Positions 13,236-25,912 of a DNA stretch of 64,000 nucleotides are shown here, one piece after another. This DNA comes from Apostichopus japonicus (taxonomy: Eukaryota; Echinodermata; Holothuroidea; Aspidochirotida; Stichopodidae). Every line of letters starts with the position of its first letter. Position 1 is the first letter of the stretch. The notes under the pieces were generated by a model. The model did not search any database and had not been told where the DNA came from. It worked only from the letters and a program-made list of their open reading frames with translations. The stretch is from assembly GCF_037975245.1 (NCBI RefSeq), contig NC_092564.1:16880984-16944983 (forward strand), written 5' to 3'. A program made the translations under genes and the position numbers.

Positions 13236-14857
13236 TATGAGAGTAACTTGTCTTTAGCTCAGCCAAGGGCATGTCGTTATCTCTTTTATAGTGGCAGAGG
13301 GTGGGAGGGTGGGGAATTTATTTTAAAATACTCTCTTGGGAACAGCAAAATATAAAGAATTTCCTTTTTATAAACTTTATCACTATCAGATTTAATCCTG
13401 CATCTCCATAAATTCTTCTATGATGTCAAAGAAACTACCAAAAGTCTTTTAACGAAAGAAATAACATGACCTCTATTTCCAATCATGATTCATAAAAATC
13501 TATAAACGAGATGAAAGACACAGTTGTTGTCTAGTAAAATTCAGTCTCTTAGAACTGTTGGTTGATATTACAGCCTTTTAACCTATTATAAAAGTGACAT
13601 ATGATGATAAGTAACTACCCACAGAGTTATGTCCAGTAGAATGGCTCAAGAGGTTTCTGCCTGAAAGAGACAAACAGACCAGTACACTTCAGCTGTAAGC
13701 AAGAGTTGTAATGACAATGGTGGCGTCTTCGTTTTAAAGGCTGAGAGTCGAGACATTGTCAGGGGAATTTTCCAACTCTTGTTCCTGATGAAAGTCGACA
13801 GACTGGGTTTGAGTTCCTTCCCTTTTGAAATTTAAATGACTCGAGCTATGACTCATGACTCATTCACGACACCACTGGCTGCAGCAGTCAACAGGGACTG
13901 CCGACTAGAAACGGTATTCATGTTGGCAAGGTGAGGCCTGGCTAAATTGTTTGCAGATTTAAACTGCATATTGATATGTTGTGAAAACAGAAAAACAACA
14001 AAAATTCTAGAGATGTGGAACATTGCTTGTGCTACAAATGCATGCAACCAAAACGAAAAAGAATACAATAAGTGTTGTACCCAACAGACCCTACATGATG
14101 AGATTACATTTATAATGCAAAAGCAAGCAGCATCTCGAACAGGGGAATTAAAATTCTGCAATCGCTTTTCACACAGTCTCCTGCTGTAAAATATCAAACT
14201 AGGGCATATGGGTCAGAATAAAAAGTTTCCAACAGGTAGGTGTCTACCAGATTTACAAATGAATAAATATGAAACAAGAAGAAAGAAATACCCTGATTTG
14301 GCCAGATAAATTCAGAAAAAAAAAAATACCTAGCTACAAGCCTCTTGCACTCTTTGGGGATCTTTTGGATTTATTAATTACAATTTTTATTTCAGCTCTA
14401 GCACTTCTTTCAATGGTAAAATTGCGTGCTATTTACGTCAAATGAAAAGAATTCATAGAAATCAATAACATCATAAATGGACAGTGCTATATTACACGGT
14501 CTTGTATAAATATTTGCAAAATCATGGAAAAACAAACGATGTCTTTACTGTTTCGGCAAGAATTGGATTTGATCTCAAATTTGAACTGCACTATTGATAA
14601 AATTTCAGTCATCTCAATTTTATTTTTTAGACATGGAATCGTATCCATCTTTATATTGTATCTGCATGCCAGTCACATAAGGGACTGCCTTACACCCCCC
14701 CCCCTTTTACATCGTCCCCCACTCCTCCCCCTCTATCCTTACTGTAACATTAAAGCTTAAAATAGTTAATTGCAGTACACACTATTAACTACACATGCAA
14801 TCTTTTACATAATCCATCTTTGACCAAAGTAAGTCATCTGCTCGTTTTTGTTTTTGC
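13236..14857. other. Intergenic stretch, no gene seen
   Basis: AT-rich sequence between the composite element and the 3' end of the first GST-omega gene. Short open frames on both strands overlap each other, lack splice context and show no family resemblance. Part of it is presumably the 3' UTR of the GST gene. Confidence 0.5.
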
Positions 14858-17800
14858 TTAATTTGGGGTTTCAACTCTGTCAAAGATGGTCGCATCCTTC
14901 CTGTAGTACTTATTAAATTCGGTGTAGGCGCTGTCCGGGTGGATGGTGCTCTGGACAGCCTTATCCTTCATCATCCTCTCCACCCAGGGTGCCAGAACCT
15001 TCAGAGACTTAGGGATGCCTTGGCCCGCACCAAAGCAACCGTGGGAGGGAACTCGGGCAAAGATTGGCCAGATCATGTAATCGAGATAACCTGGTTGTGA
15101 ACCTGCGTAAAAATGTATCATGCAAGCCATCAAATTAATGATTGGAGAAGACGAAATGAAAAATGTCTTCAAAAACAGCACTTCAGTGGTAAATAATTCT
15201 CCAACAGTAAAAGAGCCTAGAGGGACTGTTCATTCAATAGGAACCTAAGTGAAAGTTGTATTGGAATTCTTATTTGCTCTGTTTGAGAATAACGATAGAT
15301 AACTGTGTCACAATTAAAGTGAACTTGAAGTAAGCATGTGTGATGTCATAGACGTATGAACTAATGAACTGTAAGAACCTATTCTGGTTCTCTTTCTTTT
15401 ATCACTCTACTGTTGAGAAATTATCAACACATTAGGTTCTGAACCTACCGTCACAAAAATCCTTGATGGGTATGTCTCTTAGTTGGCATACATGATTGTA
15501 CCATAGAATTTTATGTTGTTCAAATTCCGAAGCGTTCAATATTTGACATTGCAACGAGATGCAAGGTTTGAAGAATTTTTTGGGGGGCCAAGTTAACTTT
15601 GCAGTAAGCAGAAATGTTTCACAACAAGGCTCCTTTTATTTACACCACTGAGGGAGGACACAGACAGACCTATGACATAACTCTCACAAGTGCTCAATGC
15701 ACCCCTCCTCCCCCCTCACCCTATCCCATTCCTCAGCTTATTCCCACACGAACTGTCATAAGCTTACCATAAAAGAAATCTGTTCCTCTCTCTTTTAAAT
15801 CTTGATCCAGTTTCGCCAAGTCACCTTTCAAAGCTTCCACCTTCTCCTCGTTCACACCATCCTTAGCTCCAAAGAAGTTAGGGATAACCTGTCAATCATA
15901 AAAGTCAAAGTTGAAGGTTTACAGTCTTGTATGAGATAAGGTCTCCTCACACGACTTTAAAACTTAACCCCTGGTCATTGGTAACTTGTCACACCCACAC
16001 ACCAAAGTGTGCACAATTCAAACAGTCCCTCCTGGGTCCCACAGTACACCACATCCACAGGTCTCCTAGTGGACTTCCCATAGGGTGCAGCCCCAAACCG
16101 GAGCCACAACTATATTTACAAGTTACCTTCCAAGTCCCCATTTGTGGGCAATGGAATGGTTGGCTTCTGTACATTCAACTATTTGCTACAGAAACATTGA
16201 AGGACATTGCGAGGTACTGTGCTTTGCGATGACAGCCGGCAGACACTAGTATTACAAACTCCTTGTAAGTCTTTCTCAGTTTGATGATGTTTATCACGTC
16301 GTTAATGATTACCATCAGCTTGATTTATAAACGAGTGATTGACCCTGACATACTGTGTATTCTTTTGAGAGAAGTTTGGTTCAATATTTATTTGGGTTTT
16401 CCAATCATAAGTTCTTGCATTGTACATACCTAAATATAATAAACCAAGTGGCTGGGTCAGTCTCTTTAATAACTAAAACTATATACAGCCACTATTTTAC
16501 TTTCTATAGCACAAATAAAGAATAGTTGTTTTTAAGCTGTTTCCAATAACTTCTTTCAATAAGCATTTGTTTGTTACCAAGTTCATACAAGAATTGTATT
16601 GATGAGTAAATACCAAAGAAAATCTGATTTTTGCTTAAATCTCTCAAAAAGCTTTTCAGTATATATATAAACTATTGTGCAGAATTAACCACAAAAATTT
16701 CAGACCTGGGTTAATTGTTTCCATCATGAAAGTCGTCACCTTCTCTTTTGCTACAAACACAAAAGTACAATTTCTAGTAAAGCTAAATAGACAGCCTGTT
16801 TTGTCTTTTCTGTTCTGATGTCCTTGGGGGTAGAGGTCACTCTGTGCTGCATTGTCTAAATTCTCAAGGACATTGCGAGTGTAATTGCTGTTTTTGCCAG
16901 GTTTCCTTTAGATGAAATGCCCTTTTTTTTTCTTTCCTATGTTCATAGATCTTAGTTTAAATGCTAACACTAAATACAAATTTATTCTCCTTCCAGTTTC
17001 GATTCTCTTATTTGTATACAACAGATCCAACTGCTTCGTTCATCTATAGGCATGAAGCATGTACATGTCCTAATTTGCCGAAAGGTGGTATATATTAATT
17101 ATTAAACCAGAAAGCCAAATGGCGTCTCGTGATTCCTTGTCACGATTTGGATGAAAACAGTCAACGGTAACATGGTTTCAAATGTTGACCATTACCTGAC
17201 TTTTGTTCACTAGTCAAGACATCACATGCACAATGATACAGCCTATGCACCAACTCACACACAGCAGCTAATACGTTTAGATAGCAATCAAATTCAACCT
17301 TTCAATGACAGTTTACTACTTGAGCTCATACTTTAAAGATCTGCTTTATTGGCTCCAAGAGCTAGGAAAGTTTTGTGATTACGTAATCGACCTGCCACGG
17401 TCGTAAATCGACCTCTGGTCTCTACAGTTAGCCTGTATAACTTCTTGACACCATATTAGGCTCATTGTGTAAACACTGTGTGCAAATATCTTCATGTCTA
17501 CAGTGTAGTTAATCATACAGCGTTCACACAAGACTCTCATACAAAGAAAAAATATGTGGCAGGCGTTGCAGACTAATTGGTAAAAAGAGGTCATTTTACG
17601 ACCAAGGCAAGTCGATTACGTAATCTGAAGAAACTTTTCATGATAGCGTGCTATAGTTGGGGTCTATACAGCAGAGAGGCAGACCTTTTATATGTCAATA
17701 AGATACATGTATACTTACTGTAAGTATACACCTGCTATTGAGGTGTTATACTGTAAGCCTATTGTTATAACAGTCAAGTACTGAGCTATGTTTCAAACAG

Positions 17801-20800
17801 TGAGAGGGTTTCATTAAAGGTTCTGCACCATAACGAGCTAATTCGTTATTGATTCTCATGCATACTTTATACATACAGTAGGGTGCAATTGTCACACCAG
17901 CTGTTACGAGGGATCAGCTTAAATTGCAGAATATCTATTCTCAAATACATACCAGTTGGCAAATAAACTCACATATATTCCTTACATGGAAAATATTGTG
18001 CAAGAATTTGTAATCATCTGGATAATGATTTCATCTTCCACAGCAGTTTAAATATCACTAATTATGACTGAGAATATTTTGGTGATTGGGGGGGGGGGGG
18101 GGATTTGAAGATTATTTTCACAGGTCATCGTAGATGAGGGGCTTATATATATATATATATATGTAAATCGTTCTGAATTGATATTCTTTTAAGAGTAAGT
18201 GTGAAGAGAATCTGTTACCTTCCCTCCATGGAATTCTATCAGCATGGCATCTTTAGCTCTCGAATAGGGATCCTTGGGCACCAGAGGGTGTTTATCTGGA
18301 TAGAGTTCTTCCAGATATGCGCTCACTATCAGCGATTCGTAAACAATTTTCCCATCATGCTCTACGATTGGAACTTGCTGGTTTGGATTTTTATCTGCAA
18401 ACCACGTGGGTTTCTCCCATAGGTTCACGTTGATTACTTCATGCCTGCAAATATAATGGATCCGGTAATAAAGCAAGATATCGTCAGTTTACTCAGTTCT
18501 CTATTAAACATATAATTTCACAGCTAGATCTAGTTTACTTTAGTTCATTATAGGCTACTTTACATTGTTAGCTTATATTTTTCATTTAAAGTAATATAGC
18601 AGTTAAAGGGGGCAACTCATATTGATCAAAATATCCAATTACAAAATATACAATTACAAAATATCCAATTACAAATTCACTTTGTAGAAAGGGGGTGGGG
18701 ATGGTAGAGATGGGGGGGGTAGAGGGGGAGGGTGGTAGAGGGGGAAGGTGATAGAGGGGAGAGGTTTAATGAAAGCCTCAAGTGAACTCAGATCCCATGA
18801 CCCTGCCATAAGTGCTGAAAAAGGCCTTATTAAGACGGCGTCATATTGTATCTTGTCCAAACTGTTCGAATTAAGTACTCTTCTTTTAAATTTTAAATGA
18901 ATAATCAAATAATCATAGATCATTATATTTCTTTCATGTCATGTCATGTCCAGTACTTTTATTCATTTGACAAAAAAACAAAAAAATGCGTCAATTGTGT
19001 TTACTCAATGATAAAGCATCTCTTTGGGAAACCTTTCACAGTATACTGTATTGAGGTACATGTACATGTCATATTGCGCTCCCTGACGTGTATTTTGGTG
19101 ATCAAAAATCGCTACAGAGGCGAAAAATGAATGCAAGTGCTGCATCTTCTGTGGTCCCTTCATTCCTAGCCAATAACAATTCCTAGCCAATAACAGTGTA
19201 CAGTACATGCAGTTGTAAGTATAAGCTTTGATAAACATTTTATGTTTTTTTCTAGTATCCTGTATACCATTACTGCACAGTTTTTGTATGTCTATGTATA
19301 AGTGAAATATATTAACTGAACTGAAGTATAAAGCAATTTGTCACTTTTGCTGGTTCAGTTTTTCGAAACATATGCTCAGCTAGTCACATCAGTCAGTTGC
19401 AAAAAGCTGATCTCGAAATCGATCAACATCCCTCTTGAAAAGTGGTTAATGTACGACCCTGGTTAAATGACATACATTTAGTCACACATTTTGCCCTGAA
19501 GAAGAGTGGGTCCGCAGGTTGGCAGGGGGTGGGGGGGGGGAATGTGCTCCCTAGTGCCTCAAATGTTCCTGTATGTTTAGTACTGTGCAGTTCATGCAGG
19601 TGCATTTTTGCACAACCATTTTTTTGCCACTCCCAACTGCTTGCTTGCCTACAACTTGCCCCACCCCCTCCCCCAACTTTGGATTTTCTGGTGCTGCCAG
19701 TCTGTCCTATGAAATGACAAAATTACATCAGCAAACTAGAACTGCATTTGCCTGCAAATACGCAGTATTGTAGTGCGCCTGGAGTGCACTTGCAGTATAG
19801 CCCGGCAGCCCAGTCATAGGCGTATGAGGCGGGGGGCAGGGGGGGCAGACTGCCCCCCCAAATTTCCAGAGGACAAGAAATTCGGGCAAAAGTCCTGAAA
19901 AATTCGGGCAGCCTAAGAGGAGAAAAAAAATATATATAAATATATATATTTTTTTTTAGGCTGCCCGAATTTTTCAGGACTTTTGCCCGAATTTCTTGTC
20001 ACCTGGAATATAAATATGCAGTAGCTTGCCCGAATCTTTTTCAAATTTATGCCCGACAATTCCATGATTTTCTTTATTCAGCATCATTATGCCCAAATAT
20101 TTCCGTGTAACACCACCGTAAGCGCAGTTCATCTGGGCTACCACGCTTTTTGCAAGATCATTTTTTTTTTCTAACTAGTCAATTGTTTACCTGGACCAAG
20201 GGCGGCGGAACCGGGGGGCACAGGGGCACGTGCCCCCCCCACTTTTCCTCAGGTTAAAAATGTGCCTTTTTTCTATATAAAAATTGAGGTGCCTCAAGTT
20301 AGCAAGAGGCCAGGGAACCATAATGAACACTCGGGAAGGGCCGTTTCCGGCCATCTGAGGGGTTTGTAAAACCAAAAAATTTTATAGTACGCTCCGCGCC
20401 AACCGATGGTGGCGCTCCGCTCAGATAGTCGTGCATACAACTTTGCAAATCCTGGCTAAGCCCGTGACTTTTAATGAATTTCTGTGGGTCAAACTTAAAA
20501 CTATTTCGAATGGAAAAATTGTTAAGATATTAACAAGAAAAAAACCCAGTCTAATTCGGAAGATTCCTACATTAGCAACTAGCATGATTTCACCTCATTT
20601 TGTCTCAAGAGAAAACTTGTTCCTTGTTTCCCAATTTGCGTATTGGATATTGCAGTGCTAGTATGCATATTTTCCTTTAGGGGGGGGGGGGGGGGCGTTG
20701 ATGGAGTGATGTGTATACACAAATAAGATAATACAATAAGAGTTATAAAGGGTACTAAATATAGGGCTGCATCAGTCCAATCGAATTTCTGCAAAGTGCC

Positions 20801-23800
20801 CTTTGATGTAGGTGCCCCCAGATTAAAAGTGCTTCCGCCGCCCTTGACCTGGATATCCCCAACATGAGTGTATATAGAAGAAACATTTTCTTTTTCATGG
20901 ATGGTGGGGGGGGGGGGTGCCTACAAGCATAGAAGTACGGGTTTATCATATTCTTTGTTAGCTGGTAGCTGAGTACTGTGTTAAAATAATAAATAAGGTA
21001 ACTAAATAGGAGCTTAAAAAATATACTGTCCCATTTTTCCCCTTCAAAGTGATGTTACCATTTTTTCTTCTTCTAATATACCAAATTCTTGGGGAAGTGT
21101 AAATTTCTAAAACGTGAGATTATAAAATAAAGAATGTTTAGATGCAACTTGCAAGGCCTCAGAAGTGCCGTTTCCGGCAATCTCAGAGGCATTGTGTGCC
21201 CAAAATTTTCTTGTACGCTACGCACCAACCGATGGTGGCGCTCCGCTTAAATAGTGTCACGGGAACTTTCGGGCACAAAAAGTTCTGCCCCCCCAAACTG
21301 AAATGGTCCCGTACGCCTATGAGCCCAGTGCACTTTGATCAAACGAACGAGGTACAGTACCAATATCTGAGTATTAGAACATTTGTGGAAAAACCCAGTA
21401 TATCCAAAAGTGGATGTCTGCCGTGGTCCCTCTGCTGCATGTGGCCCCTGGGGAACGAGGTACCACTTGAAACCAATGTCAACTTAATGCATGAATGCCA
21501 CATAGTACTGAATGGCCCATGCCAGACAAATTTTCTGCTACAAAGGGTCCGCCAGACGCCCCAAAAGGGCCCCTAAAAATGCATCTGATCAAACGAACGA
21601 GGTACCACTTGAAACCAATGTCAACTTAATGCATGAATGCCACAAAGTACTGAATGGCCCATGCCAGACAAATTTTCTGCTGCTAAGGGCCCGCCAGACG
21701 CCCCCAAATATGGCCCAAATGCCCATTATCGTAGCATTGACCCAGATTAAATATGCAAGGTACCACTCAAAACCGGTTTGGAATGTTCGGGTTGATCTTA
21801 CAGACTATGGAAATCATCATGCCAGACAAATTTTCTGCTACAAAGGGCCCGCCAGACGCCCCAATAGGGCCCCTAAAAATGCATTTGATCAAACGAACGA
21901 GGTACCACTTGAAAACAATGTCAACTTAAGCATGAATGCCACAAAGTACTGAATGGCCCATGCCAGACAAATTTTCTGCTGCTAAGGGCCCGCCAGACGC
22001 CCCCAAATATGGCCCAAATGCCCATTATCCAAGAATTGACCCAGATTAAATATGCAAGGTACCACTCAAAACCGGTTATTAAAGTTTCAACATACAGTCA
22101 TGTAGGTATCATTCACACGGCCAGTAATGCCAATATTGTAGCCCACACCTGCACTACAATAACTACAGTATGTACACTAAATTATTGTCTACTATATTAT
22201 CCCAACTTTTTTCTATCTCAGATCTCGCCAACCACTTGTCGAGATTTACTGTATTCAGGTCATGGGTCAATGACACAAACACCTGTAAGCATCACGTTTG
22301 ACCTTCCTCCTACAATATGGACAAAAAGTCCTAAAACCTGCTCTTTAATTCTCACACTTTTCGTGAGTGATTACAGTAGGTGGTCTTCACTGCAGTACTT
22401 CATGATCAACAGAGATTTTTATCATCTGGTTGCCAATTATTTTTTGTCTTTTTTTTTCATTTATTTATTTCCAATATAAATATTTATAAACAAGACATCA
22501 AAGGTGAGTATGTAATAAGAAAATATTTTTTTAATTGTTAGGGTACAAAAAGATAAACATATAGATATAAACAAAACAGGTGCATCTGTCTACAATAAAT
22601 TATCCAGATTACCATTTTGTAAATAAATAGCAGCACGATAAATAAAGCTTTTTTTTATACAAATTAATTCTGAATTTTGGTGTTATTGCTTTTTTTCTCA
22701 AGTTATACCAAATAGTTTCTTGAAGTAGAGAGTTAAGTTCGGTATGCAAAGAATATCTGTCATTTCTCTGTATGCAATTTACACTTCTAATGAACTAATT
22801 TTTAGCAGCATTGTTTACAGTACTCATAAGAAAGTTAATATCTATATTAAAAATTCTAGAACAATACTTTAAAAAGGTACTAATTCTCTTATATCTTTTA
22901 TCAGTAAAAAGTGATACCAAGCAGAAACAGCTAATGCATGGCAAACACCAAGACTACCACGAATAACTTCATGCACACATGTGTAGTCGGAATCATGCAT
23001 TGACTGGTACTCACTCAATATTTTTAGCATTGAGAACAAGCCTGGCTCGCTCGGCAAACGGGCAGAACTTCATACTGTAGAGGCGTATAACTCCAGGCTT
23101 CAGGGGAGGGAGTGCGTCGCCTATGAATTCAAACACATCATATGTCGTTTCATAATTTATAGGATTTTTGTGGTAGCAGAGAAACAATTTAGCAAAATAC
23201 ATGGAATGGGAACAAAAACATAGTGCAGGGATGACATAGAAATATCTGACAAGCAGACTTATTTCCACTGAGGTCCCTATAAACATGAAAATACTACACT
23301 AACAATACATCCAAATACAGATACAACATAAATCTAATGTTAATAACTGTGCAAATTTATAGAACCCTACTCTTTTTTCAAGTTAGTAATGAATGAAATA
23401 CATTTTAATTGCTGATTTAGAGATATTAAGATTAATTGACTTCTGGAACTTGGCAGGCAGGCATTGAGTTTCATAAAGTAATATAACGAAATTTTTTAAC
23501 ACCATTCATACTTTGTTGAATACCTAGGAACAAAATTAGATGAAAGACTGTATATGGTACGTATTATAAAAAATTACCAATAGTAAACAAATTACTCAAG
23601 AATGATAAAAACACCATGGAAAATATTGTAGAAGAAAATTCTTGACATGCCAGTGTGTAAACATAATGGAAATGTACATGATTAAAATCATTCATCATAC
23701 CCAAATTTGCGAAATTGTTCCATTACACTGTGAACATGTGATACCGATATATGTGTATTATATTTTTTCGTTACTTGGCAGTTGATTAAACATGTTTTCA

Positions 23801-23986
23801 CCACAAAACGCTGAAAACGACTACGGCCATTACCACGATACCACTTACCAGGCCAGAATTCAGGGATTTCGTGGAATCGGTATCAAATCATAATTTAAAT
23901 CGATGAGCTAAATATTGGCTAGCGTATTAAGGAAGTATTTAGGAAATTCACTTACCTGAGTTTAAATGTGGTGGAGAAGGTGCCAT
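14858..23986 (-). CDS. GSTO-like: Glutathione S-transferase omega, copy 1
   Basis: Minus-strand exons in order: 23956-23986, 23015-23120, 18219-18444, 15768-15888 and 14858-15102. They encode 242 residues from ATG at 23986 to TAA at 14858. All introns have gt donors and ag acceptors and the phases agree. The thioredoxin-like N-terminal domain contains [14 protein letters not shown]. Cys30 is the omega-class catalytic cysteine that forms a mixed disulfide with glutathione. [16 protein letters not shown] forms the glutathione site, with the cis-Pro and the Glu-Ser pair. The helical C-terminal domain follows ([18 protein letters not shown]). Omega enzymes carry out glutathione-dependent thiol transfer and dehydroascorbate or methylarsonate reduction in the cytosol. 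Intron 2 is enlarged by an hAT-like composite and a satellite, and intron 4 neighbours a SINE copy. The start is supported by an identical 31-nt first exon in copy 2. Confidence 0.93.
15905..16143 (-). mobile_element. 5'-truncated SINE copy (same family as 54722)
   Basis: Its reverse complement matches the body of the tRNA-headed SINE at 54722, including the words ACTTGTAAATATAGTTG, CACTTTGGTGTG and CATACAAGACTGTAAACC in the same order. The tRNA-like head is missing. It lies just upstream of GST exon 4 (15768-15888) on the minus strand. Confidence 0.75.
18660..18770. repeat. G-rich minisatellite
   Basis: Imperfect short units such as GGTAGAGGGGGA repeat over about 100 bp in intron 2 of GST copy 1. 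This strand could form G-quadruplexes. Confidence 0.6.
19872..20000. repeat. Perfect 45-bp inverted repeat
   Basis: Arms 19872-19916 and 19956-20000 are exact reverse complements, separated by about 39 nt of A/T-rich loop. The transcribed sequence would fold into a long stem. It lies at the left end of the composite element. Confidence 0.92.
20197..20846. mobile_element. hAT-like family 1 copy 3, nested
   Basis: It has CAAGGGCGGCGGAACC and TTCCGCCGCCCTTG termini. Flanks ACCTGGAC (20189-20196) and ACCTGGAT (20847-20854) are a 7/8 target duplication. The interior is collinear with copy 1, including the poly-G run and the captured foreign terminus. Confidence 0.85.
21335..22080. repeat. Satellite array with about 300-bp higher-order period
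   Basis: The unit starting GATCAAACGAACGAGGTAC recurs at about 21336, 21588 and 21889. The word GCCAGACAAATTTTCTGCT recurs at about 21522, 21662, 21821 and 21962. Spacings alternate 141 and about 159 bp, giving a 300-bp dimeric period. The array starts just outside the right end of the composite element. Confidence 0.85.
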
Positions 23987-24341
23987 TGTGTTCTTGTTGA
24001 GTAAATTATTGCCTGTAAATCTTTCAAAGATACTTGTTAGTAGTTTAACCCACGGTTATCTAGAGTTCTATCAAGAGCGATGCCTGACAGTATAGTAACA
24101 CATTCGTATATCTCGCCGATCTGAAAAGTGCGGCAGCCAATGATGATATGGTATTGTTATTGGATTGTGAATTTGCTCGTCTAGCAATGACTAAGCGTTT
24201 TGCATGTACATTACAAGAACGAATGTGAATATCAAATATCATATGTAGAAAAAATCAATAAAAAAGGGCGTCGACACTACAAGATTATTCAAGGAGAACG
24301 ATAAAACCAACGCGATGACTTTGCAGTTATATGCACTGAGG
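23987..24341. promoter_or_regulatory. Upstream region of GST-omega copy 1
   Basis: This is the 5' side of the minus-strand gene. No TATA box at a convincing distance was identified, and no other exon is visible. The transposon at 24342 begins about 355 bp upstream of the start codon. The promoter role is inferred from position only. Confidence 0.3.
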
Positions 24342-25505
24342 CAGGGCCGTCTTAAGAGATCACCGGGCCCTGGGCCCGGCAATGGAGCGGGGCCCCTCAA
24401 TCAAGTGAGTTCGAAAAAGTTGCTATATCGTTTAAAAAAAAATTGAAAAAAATACCCACCAGCGTAGAAAACGATAAGGAATCGAATGATATATAATTGG
24501 ATATGGTATCCGGGGGAGAGTCTTGAGAAAAATTTTTCAAAGTCTTGGACCAAAAATGACACAAATTTTTGGGAAAACAGGGTTTCTGTGATTTATTTGA
24601 GCAATAACTCCCTAATCCGAAACTAAATGCAGCTGTAGGTCTCTGTACAGAATCAGTATGTATTGGGAGGTCTTTTTTTTTTTTTTTCTTTTTTGTGGGA
24701 GTTAGATTTTTGTTTGACCTGGAGTCAAAATCGGGGTCAAATGAGGTCAAATGAAATGTAAACAAAGTTTCGAGAAAAATAATTAACAATTTCTCCCCCA
24801 AACCCACCCCCCCCCGCCCCCTTAAAACTATCTTAAATTGAAAGCCATGACTGTTCTCTTTCAAATAAGCCATGTTTCCCTTCAGTGGGGTGTTGGGTTA
24901 TGGAATTTAAAAAAAAATAGAAATTTTTTTTCTCCAATGTATGACACACTCATACATTGGGACGCAAAGGATTGTCGAGACATCGCGCATAGCATAGGAG
25001 CAGTTCACCTCTACTACCAGGACATCATGGACATGCCTATAAAGAGCTCACAAAGTAATTACAGTAGATGAGATTTAGGATCAATTCCACCTGATTATTG
25101 ATGTGCCGAAAGGCTCATTTATTTATGGCCATATATATTATGACGGTAATCGATTTTAAGTGATGGAAAATGAATATCAACCGGATATATTCTCCTGGGT
25201 GAGAATTGCACTGAAAAAATGACTGGTGCTCGGACCGCGGACCCGAGTTGTCTGGTGTTGTAAGCCTTCGGGGCATTGTATATTCCAGGGTTGCCAACTC
25301 AGATTTGAATACTTAATGTCAAAGTCTCGAGTGTTTCACCAACTCTCGTCATAAGTTATCAAGTATCGAATTCAATCAGGCATAGTGGCCTATTAAATAC
25401 GTTTTCCTCCCAGATTAAGACATGGGCTTACTACGATTGCGAGGCCCCTGACATCGCGGGGCCCTGGGCCAGGGCCCAGTGGGCCCATGCGTTAAGACGG
25501 CCCTG
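24342..25505. mobile_element. hAT-like non-autonomous element
   Basis: The termini CAGGGCCGTCTTAA and TTAAGACGGCCCTG are inverted repeats. The 8-bp target duplication CACTGAGG is perfect (24334-24341 and 25506-25513). The 1.16-kb interior has no recognisable transposase; the longest open frame there is low complexity. Confidence 0.92.
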
Positions 25506-25541
25506 CACTGAGGTATAATCGTCTTTCTTGAGGGTATCTCA

Positions 25542-25912
25542 CAGTAGCGTAGGAAGGTACTTTTGAGTGGGGGGGGGGGGGCTGAAGACTGATGGCCGGC
25601 CTGGGGGAGGGGTCTAAGGGGAGGGAGCCCTCTCCCCTTTGGATTTTTTTTTGCATTTTCAGGTGGCCTCAGATGCAATTTGATGCAATATAGCACACTT
25701 CAACCCACCCGCCACTCCATTTTGTATATAATTTTGCATTTTCACCTGGCCTTATAGATGCAATTTGGTGCTCCAAATGAGATTTTTTTCTCATTTGGAA
25801 ATGAAAAAGGGGTTTTCTGACTTGCGAAGCGGAATGATACTTCCGCCCCTCCGTATTTTTCACTGGGGGGGGGGGGCTGGCGCCCCCCAGCCCCCCGGTT
25901 CCTACGCCCTTG
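25542..25912. mobile_element. Short hAT-like MITE
   Basis: The ends read CAGTAGCGTAGGAA and TTCCTACGCCCTTG, with a perfect 8-bp duplication GTATCTCA (25534-25541 and 25913-25920). It is 371 bp long, has no coding capacity, and contains two poly-G runs. Confidence 0.9.

Larger units (their letters stand above)
19815..21321. mobile_element. hAT-like composite element in GST intron 2
   Basis: The ends are CATAGGCGTA and TACGCCTATG with a perfect 8-bp target duplication AGCCCAGT (19807-19814 and 21322-21329). It contains a 45-bp perfect hairpin near its left end, a nested family-1 element (20197-20846), and the shared 150-bp module near its right end. No transposase is present. Confidence 0.85.

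Noticed and set aside
21142-22479. Three long plus-strand frames of 144-156 codons
   Set aside because: They run through the element's right end and the 300-bp satellite, and their apparent repeats are those of the DNA.
24397-24873. 158-codon minus-strand open frame
   Set aside because: It lies wholly inside a non-autonomous hAT-like element and includes a poly-Lys run from a homopolymer. No transposase motif is visible.
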